Of a DNA stretch of 64,000 nt, positions 1 to 10,544 are shown in pieces. The notes under the pieces are model-generated. The model made no database searches and was not told where the DNA came from. It saw only the letters and a program-made list of their open reading frames with translations. The translations under genes and the position numbers were made by a program. How positions within the stretch are numbered: the stretch's first letter is position 1; the number at the start of each line of letters is the position of its first letter. The DNA comes from Fennellomyces sp. T-0311 (lineage: Eukaryota > Mucoromycota > Mucoromycetes > Mucorales > Lichtheimiaceae): contig JALLLT010000024.1 of assembly GCA_025266875.1 (NCBI GenBank), positions 310,001-374,000 of the forward strand, written 5' to 3'.

Positions 1-84
1 ACCCGGCGTAGTTGCGCTCGTTGTTGTGGTTGTGGTTGTGCTCCCGTCTTCTGTAAAGTCTGGCGAATCTACCGAGGAATTCAT
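1..84 (-). CDS. N-terminal fragment of an unidentified protein running off the window
   Basis: Reading leftward, an ATG at 84..82 opens a frame to the window edge, beginning MNSSVDSPDFTEDG and followed by a Thr-rich run. A T-rich leader precedes the ATG. It would be transcribed divergently from the zinc-finger gene at 1216 and share the 1.1-kb intergenic region. Only 28 codons are visible, so no family can be named. Another frame is also open here, so the start is tentative. Confidence 0.35.
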   Translation of the reverse strand, partial: MNSSVDSPDFTEDGSTTTTTTTSATTPG

Positions 85-1215
85 CGAGTAGTGCAATGCG
101 AAAAAATAAAGAAAGATACGCCGTCCGGGTTCGCTTTTGCTGTTTGATTAACAAACGATCGAATGCTGACAGGCGAAGGATGACAACAGCCCTCGTGAAT
201 ATAACAATAAACAAAATGTAAAATCTGAAAAAGTGGGCGGGCAAAATTCAGCGGAAACAATTAGCATTTGAGATCTTGACTCGTAACGAGCAAGAGAGTA
301 AGAGCTAATGGCTCCATGATTCATACAGACTGCTGCACAAGGGTCTGGGTTTTTTTTAGGGTACAGGTAAAGCAAGGCAAAAGAGAAAGAGAGAGAGAGA
401 GAGACTCAGATCTGGCTTTGCGCAACAGAACATTCGCAAGAACATTCCAATTTTTTTGGCCGCTGAGACAGAGCGTCGGCATGACTTGGCAAGCGAGCAA
501 CCGTTGCGCAGCGCATGCCGCGTTTCAACAAACCACGGACGTCTTAAGTTTGCGATTTTAAGAGACGAGAGAGAGCCAAGGGGAGGCGGGTCATCTGGCC
601 AGCTGCAGCGCTCGAGCAACAGCAGTACCGTGATTTGGATATTGGTACAAGCAAATCATGATGTTTGTTTCGATTGGCTTGAACTTAAGGAGCCCTCGAG
701 GAAACACTCCCTATCGTCCTCGCTCTCGCTCTCGCACGCACAACCGCACTCGTTTCTTTCTTGTGGCCGTCCCCTTCTTATGGACGAAGGATCTCGTGCT
801 CCATCCTTGACCTTCTCGTTGTCTATCCAAGGGCCCTTTCTCGGCGCCGATCGTGTGCCCTTGTGCTTGGCAAACAATTCGTTCTTGGGTTGCTCGCCGG
901 TCTCGATCATAAGTTTTCTTCGTCCTCTTCGTCAGCATTTTAAATCGGCCCCTCCTGTATATAATTAATACCGTCGCGAATAGACACTCGCTAGCAACAT
1001 TAGGCAAGAAACGAGGTCCTAACAATCCTGCATTTAGAAACACACAAACTTGACCAGTTCATTAACCTTTCTTCTCCTTTCTCTCTTATATATTCACCCA
1101 TCTTTTTCTTTGTCAACCTGCCTCTCTCCCTTCTCTGCAATAACCGCTGTCCACCTTCGTTTTTCACTCCTCTCCCCTTTTTCCGCATTATCGTGTAGCC
1201 CTCTCCTGAGAACAT
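85..1215. promoter_or_regulatory. Intergenic promoter region with four STRE-like sites and a TATA box
   Basis: No gene is supported in this 1.1 kb. It holds AGGGG at 579-583 and CCCCT at 771-775, 949-953 and 1174-1178. These are the core of the stress response element bound by Msn2/4-type zinc fingers, the type encoded just downstream. TATATAAT at 958-965 is a plausible TATA box, followed by a C/T-rich stretch at about 1070-1210 that looks like a 5' leader. A short (GA)n tract lies at 387-404. Site function is inferred from motif identity only. Confidence 0.5.
387..404. repeat. (GA)n microsatellite
   Basis: An uninterrupted GA dinucleotide run of about nine units lies in the intergenic region upstream of the zinc-finger gene. 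Neighbouring sequence is also purine-rich on this strand. Confidence 0.9.
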
Positions 1216-2559
1216 ATGTCATCTCCTGGTATCAATCCTCTCGCTCATGACGCGCAAGAGAGCGCATTGACGTTTGTGCATCCTGACCCCGCGACCGCTG
1301 ATCAATCATCACCAACCTTCACCGTATCCTCTTCTTCTTCTTCTTTTACTTCCCTGTCTTCATCCCAACACAAGCCGGCCCCCGCCAACATCACATCCAC
1401 ACCCACCACCACCGCTCCAAGTACCTACATGGCCACCGTCAATAATCTAAAGGAAGACACACCGCAATCACAATGCCTATTTAGCTACGCCGAACTATTG
1501 TCGTCGCAAACAACCTCGCTGGCTGCCGATGGAGGATATCATTCTGAAAACGGGCATCTGCAACGTGAGGCATTCACAACATCATCCACCACTCCACCGT
1601 CATTCTTGAGCCGAGCATCGCAGGAATCAATGAATATGCTCCCTCCACCTCCTCCTATGACTTCCATGGCGGGATTGCACCCACTGAACATGCCATACTC
1701 GCCCTCGTCACCTATTGCTAGACCCCTCCAACAACAACACCAACACCAACAACGACCCGATACTTCCTTTTACGATGGATTTGGTTATCCATACGTAAAC
1801 AACAGCATCCAGGGAGCAAACCGAGATAATAGTAGCAGACCACCACGTGCTTTGAGCAGCCCGACTGCAGGAATGATGCAGAACTTTAGTCATCTCTGCA
1901 CCTCCTCATCGTCCTCCGCATCTTCCTCCTCGTCTAGACCCGTCACTCCCGTGTCTCCCTTAATGTCGCTTTCGCTCGATGGCCATGAATCGAAAAACAT
2001 GTACAACAATTTTCGTCGAGCTACAATGCATGACACTTGTCAAACAACTCTCATAAATAACGGTCGTGACCAAATGTGGGGAACAGACTATGCCAAGCCG
2101 CAGCAAAATGAAACGTTGCCTCCACCGCCGCCTCCACAACCGCGTTCCCGTGGTCGTCGGGTCTCGAACGTACCTACCCACGGCGTGCGCATGTTTACCT
2201 GTCAAGCCGAAGGTTGCGGAAAAGTCTTTAAGCGTTCCGAACATCTCAAACGTCATATTCGATCCATTCATACTTTGGAAAAGCGTAAGTCTTTGTCTTC
2301 TTTGCATATGCAGTAGAAACCGGAATAACACTCAATCTGTAAATGTGCATACGTAGCATTTGAATGCCCTTATCAAAGCTGCCACAAACGGTTCTCGCGT
2401 TCGGATAACTTGAATCAACATATCCGTATCCATCGTCATAGCAACGCCGGTGTTAAGGAAAAGAAACGTCCTGGAGATAACTTGCGACTGGAATCAACTA
2501 CAACCACACCTACGGCACCCTCGTCATATCATCCATTTTCTAACTTTTGCAATCTCTAA
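1216..2559 (+). CDS. C2H2 zinc-finger transcription factor, Msn2/Msn4-like
   Basis: Predicted 423-residue nuclear DNA-binding protein in two exons, 1216-2284 and 2357-2559. The intron 2285-2356 splits a Pro codon between the two fingers. Residues 1-325 are low-complexity: Ser runs, a Gln/His stretch, and polyproline blocks before the fingers. Finger 1 has C329, C334, H347, H352; finger 2 has C360, C365, H378, H382. The recognition helices RSEHLKRH and RSDNLNQH are those of the yeast Msn2/Msn4 family, which binds AGGGG stress elements to activate stress genes. The C-terminal tail is short and basic. The promoter carries four STRE cores, so autoregulation is possible (inference). DNA-binding type is well supported; the orthologous regulon is not. 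Confidence 0.9.
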
Positions 2560-3301
2560 ATAATTGCTTTTTCTTATAACTTTCTTTTATTCTCTTCGCA
2601 TGCTTTTAACCCAGATCATAATCCTACGCATATTTCTTCTTTCCTCTTCCTTTTACTTTCTCCTCAAATCCCTTAATACTCTAAGATCTAAATACATAAT
2701 GAGCGAACAAGCAAAAAAAAAGCTAATAAGACGAATCGTATGTCACTAACGCACGAATATTTACTTCCACTTTTGGGACTTTTTTTTACTTCTTTTTACT
2801 TGCCATAGTAGGTAATAAAAAAGCCGTTGCGAAAGTTTTCTTTATTCGATACCTACCGCATGTCAAGCTATTGCATTCTTTTTTAAGCTTATTCCTCCTA
2901 GATTGCCCCTAATGCGATTAATACATCATTATTTTATAGGCAACATAACAGTGGATGTATCCGTCAAAGTATAACACATGTATTTAAGGAGACACATCTT
3001 ATTTTGCATGGTAACTATACGCTGTTGCATTATCACATGGCTCTTTCAGTGACTAGAGATGCAACTGGACTTTCTTTCCGTTAAAGGAAGAAGTGATATG
3101 CCCGATGAATTTGCATCCATGCACTCCTTGAACTCAGGACAACAACTTAATCAACAGTATAATGCATCAATAAGCTTTGATGTGTTTTTTTTTTCTTTCT
3201 GGTTCAATGCTAACCACGATGGTTTTAATCAAAAATGTTTGAGCCAATCGGACTGCTTGTCCAATAGTTTACCAGGTTTTGCGTTTTGACAACAACAAAA
3301 A
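2560..3301. other. Intergenic, T-rich
   Basis: The 3' flank of the zinc-finger gene is T/C-rich and the rest is AT-rich. A 76-residue frame at 3059-3289 has no homology signs and ends just before the next gene. Nothing else is seen. Confidence 0.5.
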
Positions 3302-3888
3302 ATGACGAGTGAGACGGAAGCGAAGAATGAACCAAAACAGATTGAAACACGAGGATTACTATTAGGTGCAGCTGGCGCATTTGGAGCAGGACTCATGGGT
3401 GCGATCTGGCACACCAAGCGAAAACAAGCAAAAGAAATAGCAGCAGAGGTAGCAGCAGCAGCAGCAAATACACCACCATTAGCAACACCATTAGCAACAC
3501 CATCACCAACGATACCATCGTCGACGATTCCGGCATACCAACCGCCCAAAATGACACCAGAAGAATACGCAATAGCTAAAAAAGATGCCCGATTTTTCGC
3601 AATCAAGACACTCGGATATGGTACATTATTAGCACTAGGTGGAGCAGGCATACTTGCTACCGCTGTAGGCTGGTATTTGGATGTTCGCAACGTAAGTTAC
3701 ACGGTGTATGGGATTTGCAAGTGTGGTTGACCACACGGGATTGATAGTTCAAAGAATTTTCGGATAAATTGCAAGAAATTGTACCTCGACAAACGAGAAA
3801 GTTACGCGGGTATTTGGGTGGCAAGGAGTTGGTAATGAATCCGGAAGAACTAGAAGAATGGAATCGCGCAGTTGAGAACGACGAGTGA
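3302..3888 (+). CDS. Small two-TM membrane protein, TMEM242-like
   Basis: Predicted 176 residues from exons 3302-3691 and 3748-3888 (56-nt GT-AG intron, phase 0). A Gly/Ala-rich hydrophobic segment lies at about 18-36. An Ala/Thr/Pro linker is followed by a second TM at about 103-125, then 'YLDVRN' leading into 'FKEFSDKLQEIVP'. A TM pair followed by a short 'F..F...L..I.P' helix is the layout of TMEM242, a mitochondrial factor for complex I and ATP-synthase c-ring assembly in animals. That match is by pattern and is tentative; another small fungal mitochondrial membrane protein is possible. The start lies 130 nt before the next gene's upstream region ends, so the locus is compact. Confidence 0.72.
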
Positions 3889-4019
3889 CATAATGATTTC
3901 GCCACACAATCCACTTACATGGGTTATTTTTTTTTCTTTTCCGAAAACCCTTCTCACAGCAATAAAAAAAGAAAGGCAACCCCAGGCATAGAGCAGTTTG
4001 TTTTCTTTTGCATTCCATC

Positions 4020-5272
4020 ATGTCAAACAACCAAGAAACACCTGAAATCCGCCAAGAGTTTGTCGAGGACTCCGTCACTCGTGATCTGGCCGCAGACTTT
4101 GCCAATAGTCTTACTACGCAAGAAGATCACCACGCAGGCCATCATGATAAGCGTCGTCATAACTCGGCCTCCGTTCAAAAGGATTGGGCGCTGTTGAAGA
4201 ATCCGGCCATTCACAATGAACGTCTGGAAAATATCCGTCAAAAGAAAGGTTATATCATTGATATGGATGGTGTCATCTACCATGCAAGTATAGGGGTGCT
4301 CGTGGGTCGTCGCTACGAGACTAATTTCGCTATTCAACTAGGGTACAAAACTGTTGCCCGGTGCCAAGGAGTTGGTTGACTTTTTGAACAGAAACAACAA
4401 AAAGTACTTGTTCTTGACAAACAACTCTGCACCCACTCCGCGTGAGTTGCAGCAAAAGCTGAGTCGACTCGGTATCGAAGTGACAGAGGACCACTTTTTC
4501 ACTGCCGGCCAAGCTACTGCCTATTTCCTAAGCTCCCAGTCCCCCAATGTAAAGTTTATTTTGACATTTGCACACACACACACGCACCAAGACTGATCGA
4601 GATATACATAGGGTGGCACTTGTTATGTCATTGGCGAACCTGGTCTCGCCTACGCACTGTATGACAAGGGCTTTTTCATGAACGACCACAATCCTGACTA
4701 TGTTGTTCTCGGTGAAGGCCCTTCGTACAACTATGAAAAGCTCAGCAAAGCCGTTCAGTTGGTTCAGCAAGGAGCCAAGCTGATTGCGACCAATTTGGAT
4801 GTTGAAAACTTGGATTCCAAGGGCAACAAGATTCCATCCTGTGGTGCATTTGCTGCCAGTGTAGAATTGGTCACACGCACCAAGGCATTCTTCTGTGGTA
4901 AGCCATCTGCTTTGATCATGCGCTACGCCCAGCGCGTGCTTGGCTTGAGTCGCCTGGAGACTTGCATCATTGGTGATCGCATGGATACAGAGTAAGTGTT
5001 CATTGCTTTTACAAAGTTTGAATTCTAAAATTGAACACGTTGCGGCTACTAGTATTGTTGCTGGCATCAGTTCAGAAATCGATCCTGTCCTGGTGCTTTC
5101 AGGTGTCACGTCCATGGAGGAACTGGCGCTCTTTGCGTACCGTCCGTACTTGATCCTGGGCGGCGTATACGAGATCCCTTCGGAGGATCGAAAGCATAAC
5201 ATTTCCGAAAGCGACATGGAAGCGGCCAGTAGAAGGGTGAGATTTGCTAATCCATTGGAAAGCTTCGAGTAA
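4020..5272 (+). CDS. HAD-superfamily phosphatase, NagD/4-nitrophenylphosphatase type
   Basis: Predicted 356 residues in four exons: 4020-4283, 4342-4548, 4612-4991, 5053-5272. HAD motif I is DMDGVIY with nucleophile D81 and acid D83. Motif II is in FLTNNS, the motif III Lys in CGKPS, and motif IV is GDRMDTD, split by intron 3. The cap between motifs II and III matches subclass IIA (NagD, Pho13, phosphoglycolate phosphatase). Such enzymes are Mg-dependent phosphomonoesterases; the natural substrate cannot be read from sequence. Intron 1 must use a GC donor (CAT|GCAAGT) to restore the family Gly-x-Lys-x-x-Pro-Gly-Ala stretch. About 75 extra N-terminal residues, His- and charge-rich, precede the domain. 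The ATG at 4020 is the first in frame. Confidence 0.92.
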
Positions 5273-5530
5273 AAAATGATTTTTTTTAACGAAACCTCCA
5301 ACTTGTGCAGGCATCCTACCTTTAAGTATGCATCTGATTGCAACACACATACACACAAAGCTTTGGAACTAAAACAAGCTCATTTTTTTCTTTGTTTTCA
5401 TAGAATTTGATTTTTTTTGTACATAAAAATAAAGAAAGTTGCGTTTTGATTGTGAAAAATTGATTCTTCAGCTTCTTTATTCCTTGCACGACGCGAGTAC
5501 TTCACCCCTCTCTCTCTTTCTCTCTTCAAA

Positions 5531-7253
5531 ATGATACTCGATTACCTTCGTCGTGTCAGCCATCTCAGGTTGTTTGGATCCGTCTCCATTACTCGGCAGA
5601 ACCGAGATCCACCCATTGAATGGAACGCTGATTACGAGAAACAATGGCGCGACGAATGCACCAGAAGGCTGACAGTGTCAAACGACGATCGGTGCGATAC
5701 TGCGCCAACAGCCACTATTGACATTAGCGACGACGAGGAGGGCACACCGACAATAGCAACAGATCTACTGGAGTGCAACGGCAAGGTTTCGTCTGAGCAT
5801 CCATGCATAAATACTTGCATACATGTTCAACCAACGGCATATCAAAAGCTACAATGTGATCAGGCGGTGGTTAGCGCCGAAAGTACCTTGTTTAATAGCA
5901 AAAACCGATTTGAAAGGCTGTTAAACATTTTAGGTCATCCTGATTCAGAAATCACCCATGACAACGATATGCCAGACGACAAGGTCCAACAATCCGGAAA
6001 GACCGCCTTTTTGTTTGCACTCTTGAGCCGGTTGGCATCATTGAACAAGGTAGCTCTATTCTGGTGTGTAAGCCAATGCACTAATCCAACGCAGACCTTC
6101 GATATTGCAATCATGACCAATGATCATGATACGGAATCGGTCGTGTACCAAATCTTACGTTTCCACGGTTACCAGTGTCAGCGGATTCCGGTGATTCTCG
6201 AAGATGACTGGTCCAGCGAGCACGGTGTATTCTTCACCACATCAGAGGAAGCGTCATATAGGAAATGGGTAATGCATCCCCCAAAAAGTTTCGCACATCG
6301 TTGTCTCTGACACCTTTTTTTTCTAGTCGGCTCGACCCAGCATTGACATTATCCTGATGTTTGATATTCGAATCAACAATAACATTCTTTCCAAAGTGGA
6401 GGGTGACAAACGGATGCTGTGGATCATTAGCAAGGACACGGTGGAAGACCGGGCGTTTTCCATTTTGCAGCAAGAATCAGACAAGTGGCAAGATGTCTGG
6501 CGCCGAAACAAGGCACTGCAAAACACAATAACCGAGACCAACTCGTGGGACAACTCATTGTCCTTTGAAGAGTCAGTTCAGAAATCGGCAGATCAAGCAT
6601 TTGAGTTCTTATTTCCTGGCAACAACAAACGACCTCGATCACCCCAAGCAGATATTAGTCCCCCACCGCCAAAGCGAAGACCTTCTATTATTATCCTGGA
6701 CTCTTCGGACGACGAACAGATAAATCTTGTGCCTGCGGAACAACTCGCAATGCAACCACAGCCGAAACCCGCTCCACTCGATGTGAACCACTTTGAAATA
6801 CGTACCATTGAAATGATCGATCATGCAAGTCAAACTAACAACACGAGTATGCGTCAATACCTTATGCCCCCTTTTTCTATTTCTAGTTATTGAATTTTCC
6901 CAAGATACTCAACTTTGGTCGCAAAGACAAAGAAGTGGCAAAGGCAGCAGTGTTGTCACGAGGTACACTACAAGTTGATCAGCATGGCTCGACCTTATAC
7001 CAAAGCTTCTTTTTTTTCAGACTTCAAAGATACGGCTACGCCTTCGGAAAAAGCATTGTACACGTCTTTGCAACCGCAGCTAGAGAGCATTGAAGCCAGA
7101 TTCCTATACGAATACAACGAACTGACAGACTATCTCCAAAACCAGTACACCGAACATATGTACAGAATACAACGGCGGTACAAACAGGAAGCCCTGGATG
7201 CGCTGGACCTATGCGTTTCCACGCGCGACAAACGGCAACCTCATTTTGACTAA
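5531..7253 (+). CDS. Nuclear protein with degenerate SNF2-helicase-C features, HDA2/3-like (tentative)
   Basis: Predicted 514 residues in four exons: 5531-6268, 6327-6824, 6887-6962, 7021-7253. Intron 2 needs a GC donor (CAT|GCAAGT at 6825); only this keeps the C-terminal helices in frame. Residues about 150-295 ('SGKTAFLFALLSRLA', 'DIILMFD', 'DTVEDRAFSIL') resemble the second RecA lobe of SNF2 proteins without clear ATPase motifs, as in HDA1-complex subunits 2/3 and related remodeler pieces. Two SUMO-interaction-like motifs occur, TIDISDDEE (62-70) and SIIILDSSDDE (366-376). The second follows a proline/basic NLS-like stretch. The C-terminal 80 residues are charged and probably coiled-coil. 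A chromatin role is inference; the gene itself is well supported. Confidence 0.72.
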
Positions 7254-7282
7254 AGCCAAACAAACGATACCACTCTTTCCAT

Positions 7283-7308
7283 CACACACACACACACACA
7301 CACACACA
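7283..7308. repeat. (CA)13 microsatellite
   Basis: A perfect CA dinucleotide run sits in the short convergent space between the gene ending at 7253 and the TSC10 gene ending at 7392. Confidence 0.95.
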
Positions 7309-7391
7309 TCACTTTGCGGATTACTGTTTTACTTTTTCAACTCGTTCATGTCGTACAAATTTTCGTGCATTCAATGTACTTCATTTATATG

Positions 7392-8684
7392 TCACGTCGC
7401 TCGCTTTGCTACATAGTCCATGAAAAGCGCATAAATCGACCCAACGGGCTATCCAGTTGCATCAGTAAATAAATCAATAAAACCCACTGCCTTACCTGTG
7501 CAATCAGTGCCAGAATGGAATCGATAATGTAGTTGTTGGAAGGGTTAACTCCTGTCATGGTCATTAGTCACTCTCTTTTTTTCCGTTGGGTCGTCCAGTG
7601 TTTACCTCGGGTAGCGCAACGCAGCACTTCTCCAATAAACTCGGTCGTAATCATGTAATGTCCAGCGTCCAAACCTGAAGAAAAGCACTGAGTGACCACA
7701 TGTGGCAAACGGGAAAAGGGTGCTTACCATTGACGAGAGCCTTTGCACAATCCATAGGATCCATAGCTGGGCTAGCACCTTCAATAGTCTTTGTCACTTG
7801 AGGCTTTGTCTGGTTCTGTATTCCCCGCAAATGATTAACAAAAAAAAGCACCATTGTACGATCAGCGACAGCTACCTCGACTTCATAGCCTGGCGAATCA
7901 ATGTTTCCCGGGAAAAAGATGTGCACATCAATGCCGTACCGCTTGAGTTCGTTCCGAAGCGTATCAGCAAGACCACGGACGGCAAACTTGGTTGGCGAAT
8001 AGGTTGAATAGCCCGCAAAGCTCAATAAGCCTAGCATGGATGAAACAAACACGATCCTTCCATCCTTGACACCGGCATCGCGCATCAGCATGGTTGCTTG
8101 CTAGAACAGCCATCAGTATCGAAATGACGTGGATATCTGAGACATTACATGAGCAACATAAGCTTGGCCGAGATAGTTCAAGTTAGTCAGTTTCTCAAAG
8201 TCGTCCAGCGTATGATCCAAAAAGTATTTGGGGTACGAAGCACCTTTGGACGTGTCTCTCTTTTAATAACAGTTCGTTGCTCTTACTCTTTTTTTTTACC
8301 TGCGCAAGTGCATACGATTTCAGGCACACCACCCATTTTGACTTTGGCTTCTTCCAGGGCTCTTACAACATCTTGCTTTGAAGTAACGTCGGCACTAATG
8401 GCAACCACGCGTTGGTCCGCGTTGACTTTGACAGCCTCAATTTCCTCGACAGCCTTATCCAGTTCTGACTGGCGACGAGCTACGATGGTGACGTTGGCAC
8501 CGCGTTTGATCAGCAAGATGGCCAATGCCTTCCCGAGACCGGTGCTGCCGCCCGTGATGAAACAATGACGCTGTGCCGGCTTGAATGCCCTTCGCGTAAG
8601 TCGATTGTAGAGATGGTCAGCCGAGAGCGCGACTGCAACGACACCGAGAGCAATAAGCACCGAACCCCATGCAGGAACGCTCAT
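7392..8684 (-). CDS. TSC10: 3-ketodihydrosphingosine (3-ketosphinganine) reductase
   Basis: Predicted 324-residue short-chain dehydrogenase that reduces 3-ketosphinganine with NADPH, step two of sphingolipid synthesis at the ER. Seven exons on the minus strand: 8684-8300, 8243-8149, 8100-7876, 7815-7728, 7674-7606, 7551-7496, 7448-7392. An N-terminal hydrophobic segment (about 5-22) precedes the Rossmann motif TGGSTGLG (44-51). Catalytic residues are the Ser pair at 180-181, Y194 and K198 (YSPTK). 'HIFFPGNIDSPGYEVE' followed by 'NQTKPQVTKTIEG' is diagnostic of TSC10/KDSR rather than a generic SDR. The C-terminus has hydrophobic segments, and the last exon was placed by frame and its TGA. It is tandem with AP-2 mu upstream on the same strand. 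Confidence 0.93.
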
Positions 8685-8895
8685 TATTCCAAAGGGGGTA
8701 CACTAAAAGAGACGTATTGTTTTTTACAGCGGCGGGATTTTAGGTGCATTGAACACACGGACATTTTCACGTAACGAAAGTTTATGTGGAGTGTTCTATG
8801 TTGAAGGGGGGCTGTGTGCGGGATGTGATTAACGGGTATTACGGGCTTTTTGGATACGGGATGTTGAATGGGATTGACACAGGGTGTGTGTTTGT

Positions 8896-10544
8896 CTAGA
8901 ACTGCTTGGAGGGTTAGCACACGCGAGGCATATACGCAAACCCAACGTACCCTGATTTGATAAGATCCGGCCTTGGTCATGTATCGAACCCATTTGACCG
9001 ACTGGTAGCCGCTCTTTTCGAACACCTTCAAGAATCTTACAAGAAGACCCGACGATGTGAACATGAGCACCTGAAAGTCCATTGAAATGGGCGGCCGTGA
9101 CCACACGCGCTTATGTGTCATGGCCGTCAACTCGGCCTCTCCGCTCAACGTGAACTCTGCCTGGCCCTGGAAACGAGGGATCTTCCATATGATGCAGTTT
9201 TCCGACGGCGCATATTTGGCCTTTCCTCCCGACCCGACCTTCACCTCGACCTTGGCAGAGTTGAGTGGCGTCGGGATTCTCAATATCACATTGTTGGCGT
9301 ACAGCTTGGGCGAAAAGTTGGCTTTGACATTGATTTTGTATTCCACCCGCGTCTTTCCAATTTCGTTCACTACGGGATGTACCTTGAACGGCAAGTTGAC
9401 GTTCTCCGTCGTTCGATATCTAATTTGTCGTGAGTGCCTTTCTCTCTCCCTCTCTCCTGTGCGATGGATGGATACATACCTCATAAGCTCGAATTCGCCA
9501 TCTGGTGGAATAAAGCTGATGGTTCTGTCATTGTCGAATCGGCCCAGCTTTACGCACTGGTGGAATTGACAATCATCGATTTCCACAGCATTTGCTCGTC
9601 GCACACTGCACAAAAAAAAACAGCGCGGTTGGGCACCTGTATCCTCTGTTGCTAAGTGCACGTTACCTTGGATTCTTGTTGACCACATCATTATCCAGAA
9701 GCAGCTTGTCATTCAAGCCGAATTTGCACTCGGGAGTGCCCGACAAATAAGCTCGCATTAAAATTTGGCCGGCGACATCCGAGCGCAGGATGGTGCCTAA
9801 AACACACATCCAATTCAATAACGCCGCACACAAACAAGCCCTTCCTCCTCGATTTACCCGTATTGCTCATCAACAAATTCACACTTTCAATGACATCGAT
9901 GAATGCCTCGTTCTTTCGGTACTTGATGTCGCTTCGTCTCCACGAAATGGCGCCCGTTGCCTGAATTGTAATTCTGCTCGAGTCCTCCACTGCCCGTTCC
10001 GACTTGACGCCCTCGGTCGTAATGTACATCTTTAACGTGTCCGTCTCGCTGTTCTGCGGATAGCCAAAGTCGAGGATTTCTATAAAAGGACTAAATTAAA
10101 CCCAAAACACAAACGGTGCCACCGAATTCGCCTTACCGTCCAACAGTTCGTAAATAAGCACGAAGTTGTTCTTGACCGCTTCCTCATCAAACTTTCCGAA
10201 ATAGCTTCGTCCAATGTTGACCACACGGTAACAAAACTCAAACACCAGCGCCGCATTGGCATTCCAACGAGTTACTGCCACAATGTAAAGATTCTCGTGA
10301 CGGACATGGAAAAACGACGTTGACCCGAGGGTGATGATGGGTGACCGCACGTCCGTATTCGAAATGACCTGAATACGAAATATATCCGCTACCGATCGTC
10401 TATGTGCTGTGTAAACAACATTGCCCTTTCTAGATGATGACCTCTTTTGCATTTTTTTCCAGAGACTTACTTTAAGTCATGGCGATAAAGGCGCGAGATG
10501 AGGACTTCTCCTTTTTGATTGTAAATGAAGAATGCACTAATCAT
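8896..10544 (-). CDS. APM4: AP-2 clathrin adaptor complex, mu subunit
   Basis: Predicted 429 residues, against about 435 for the human AP2M1 chain. It recruits clathrin at the plasma membrane and binds Yxx-phi cargo signals. Minus-strand exons: 10544-10471, 10399-10137, 10079-9858, 9796-9667, 9605-9480, 9419-8951, 8901-8896. The N-terminal longin-type domain starts [18 protein letters not shown], with [16 protein letters not shown] at its end. The C-terminal mu homology domain contains [16 protein letters not shown] and [12 protein letters not shown], ending in [16 protein letters not shown]. These signatures match AP-2 mu rather than AP-1 mu. The final exon is only Phe-stop, reached through a 49-nt intron with a CTAAC branch site. 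Without it the frame would run about 80 extra, unconserved residues. Confidence 0.95.

Noticed and set aside
3059..3289. 76-codon plus frame upstream of the TMEM242-like gene
   Set aside because: No motif, different reading frame from the next gene, and a T-rich stretch inside; likely part of the leader.
8684..9712. 342-codon uninterrupted minus-strand frame
   Set aside because: It reads through introns of AP-2 mu at both ends; family alignment supports the spliced model ending at 8896.
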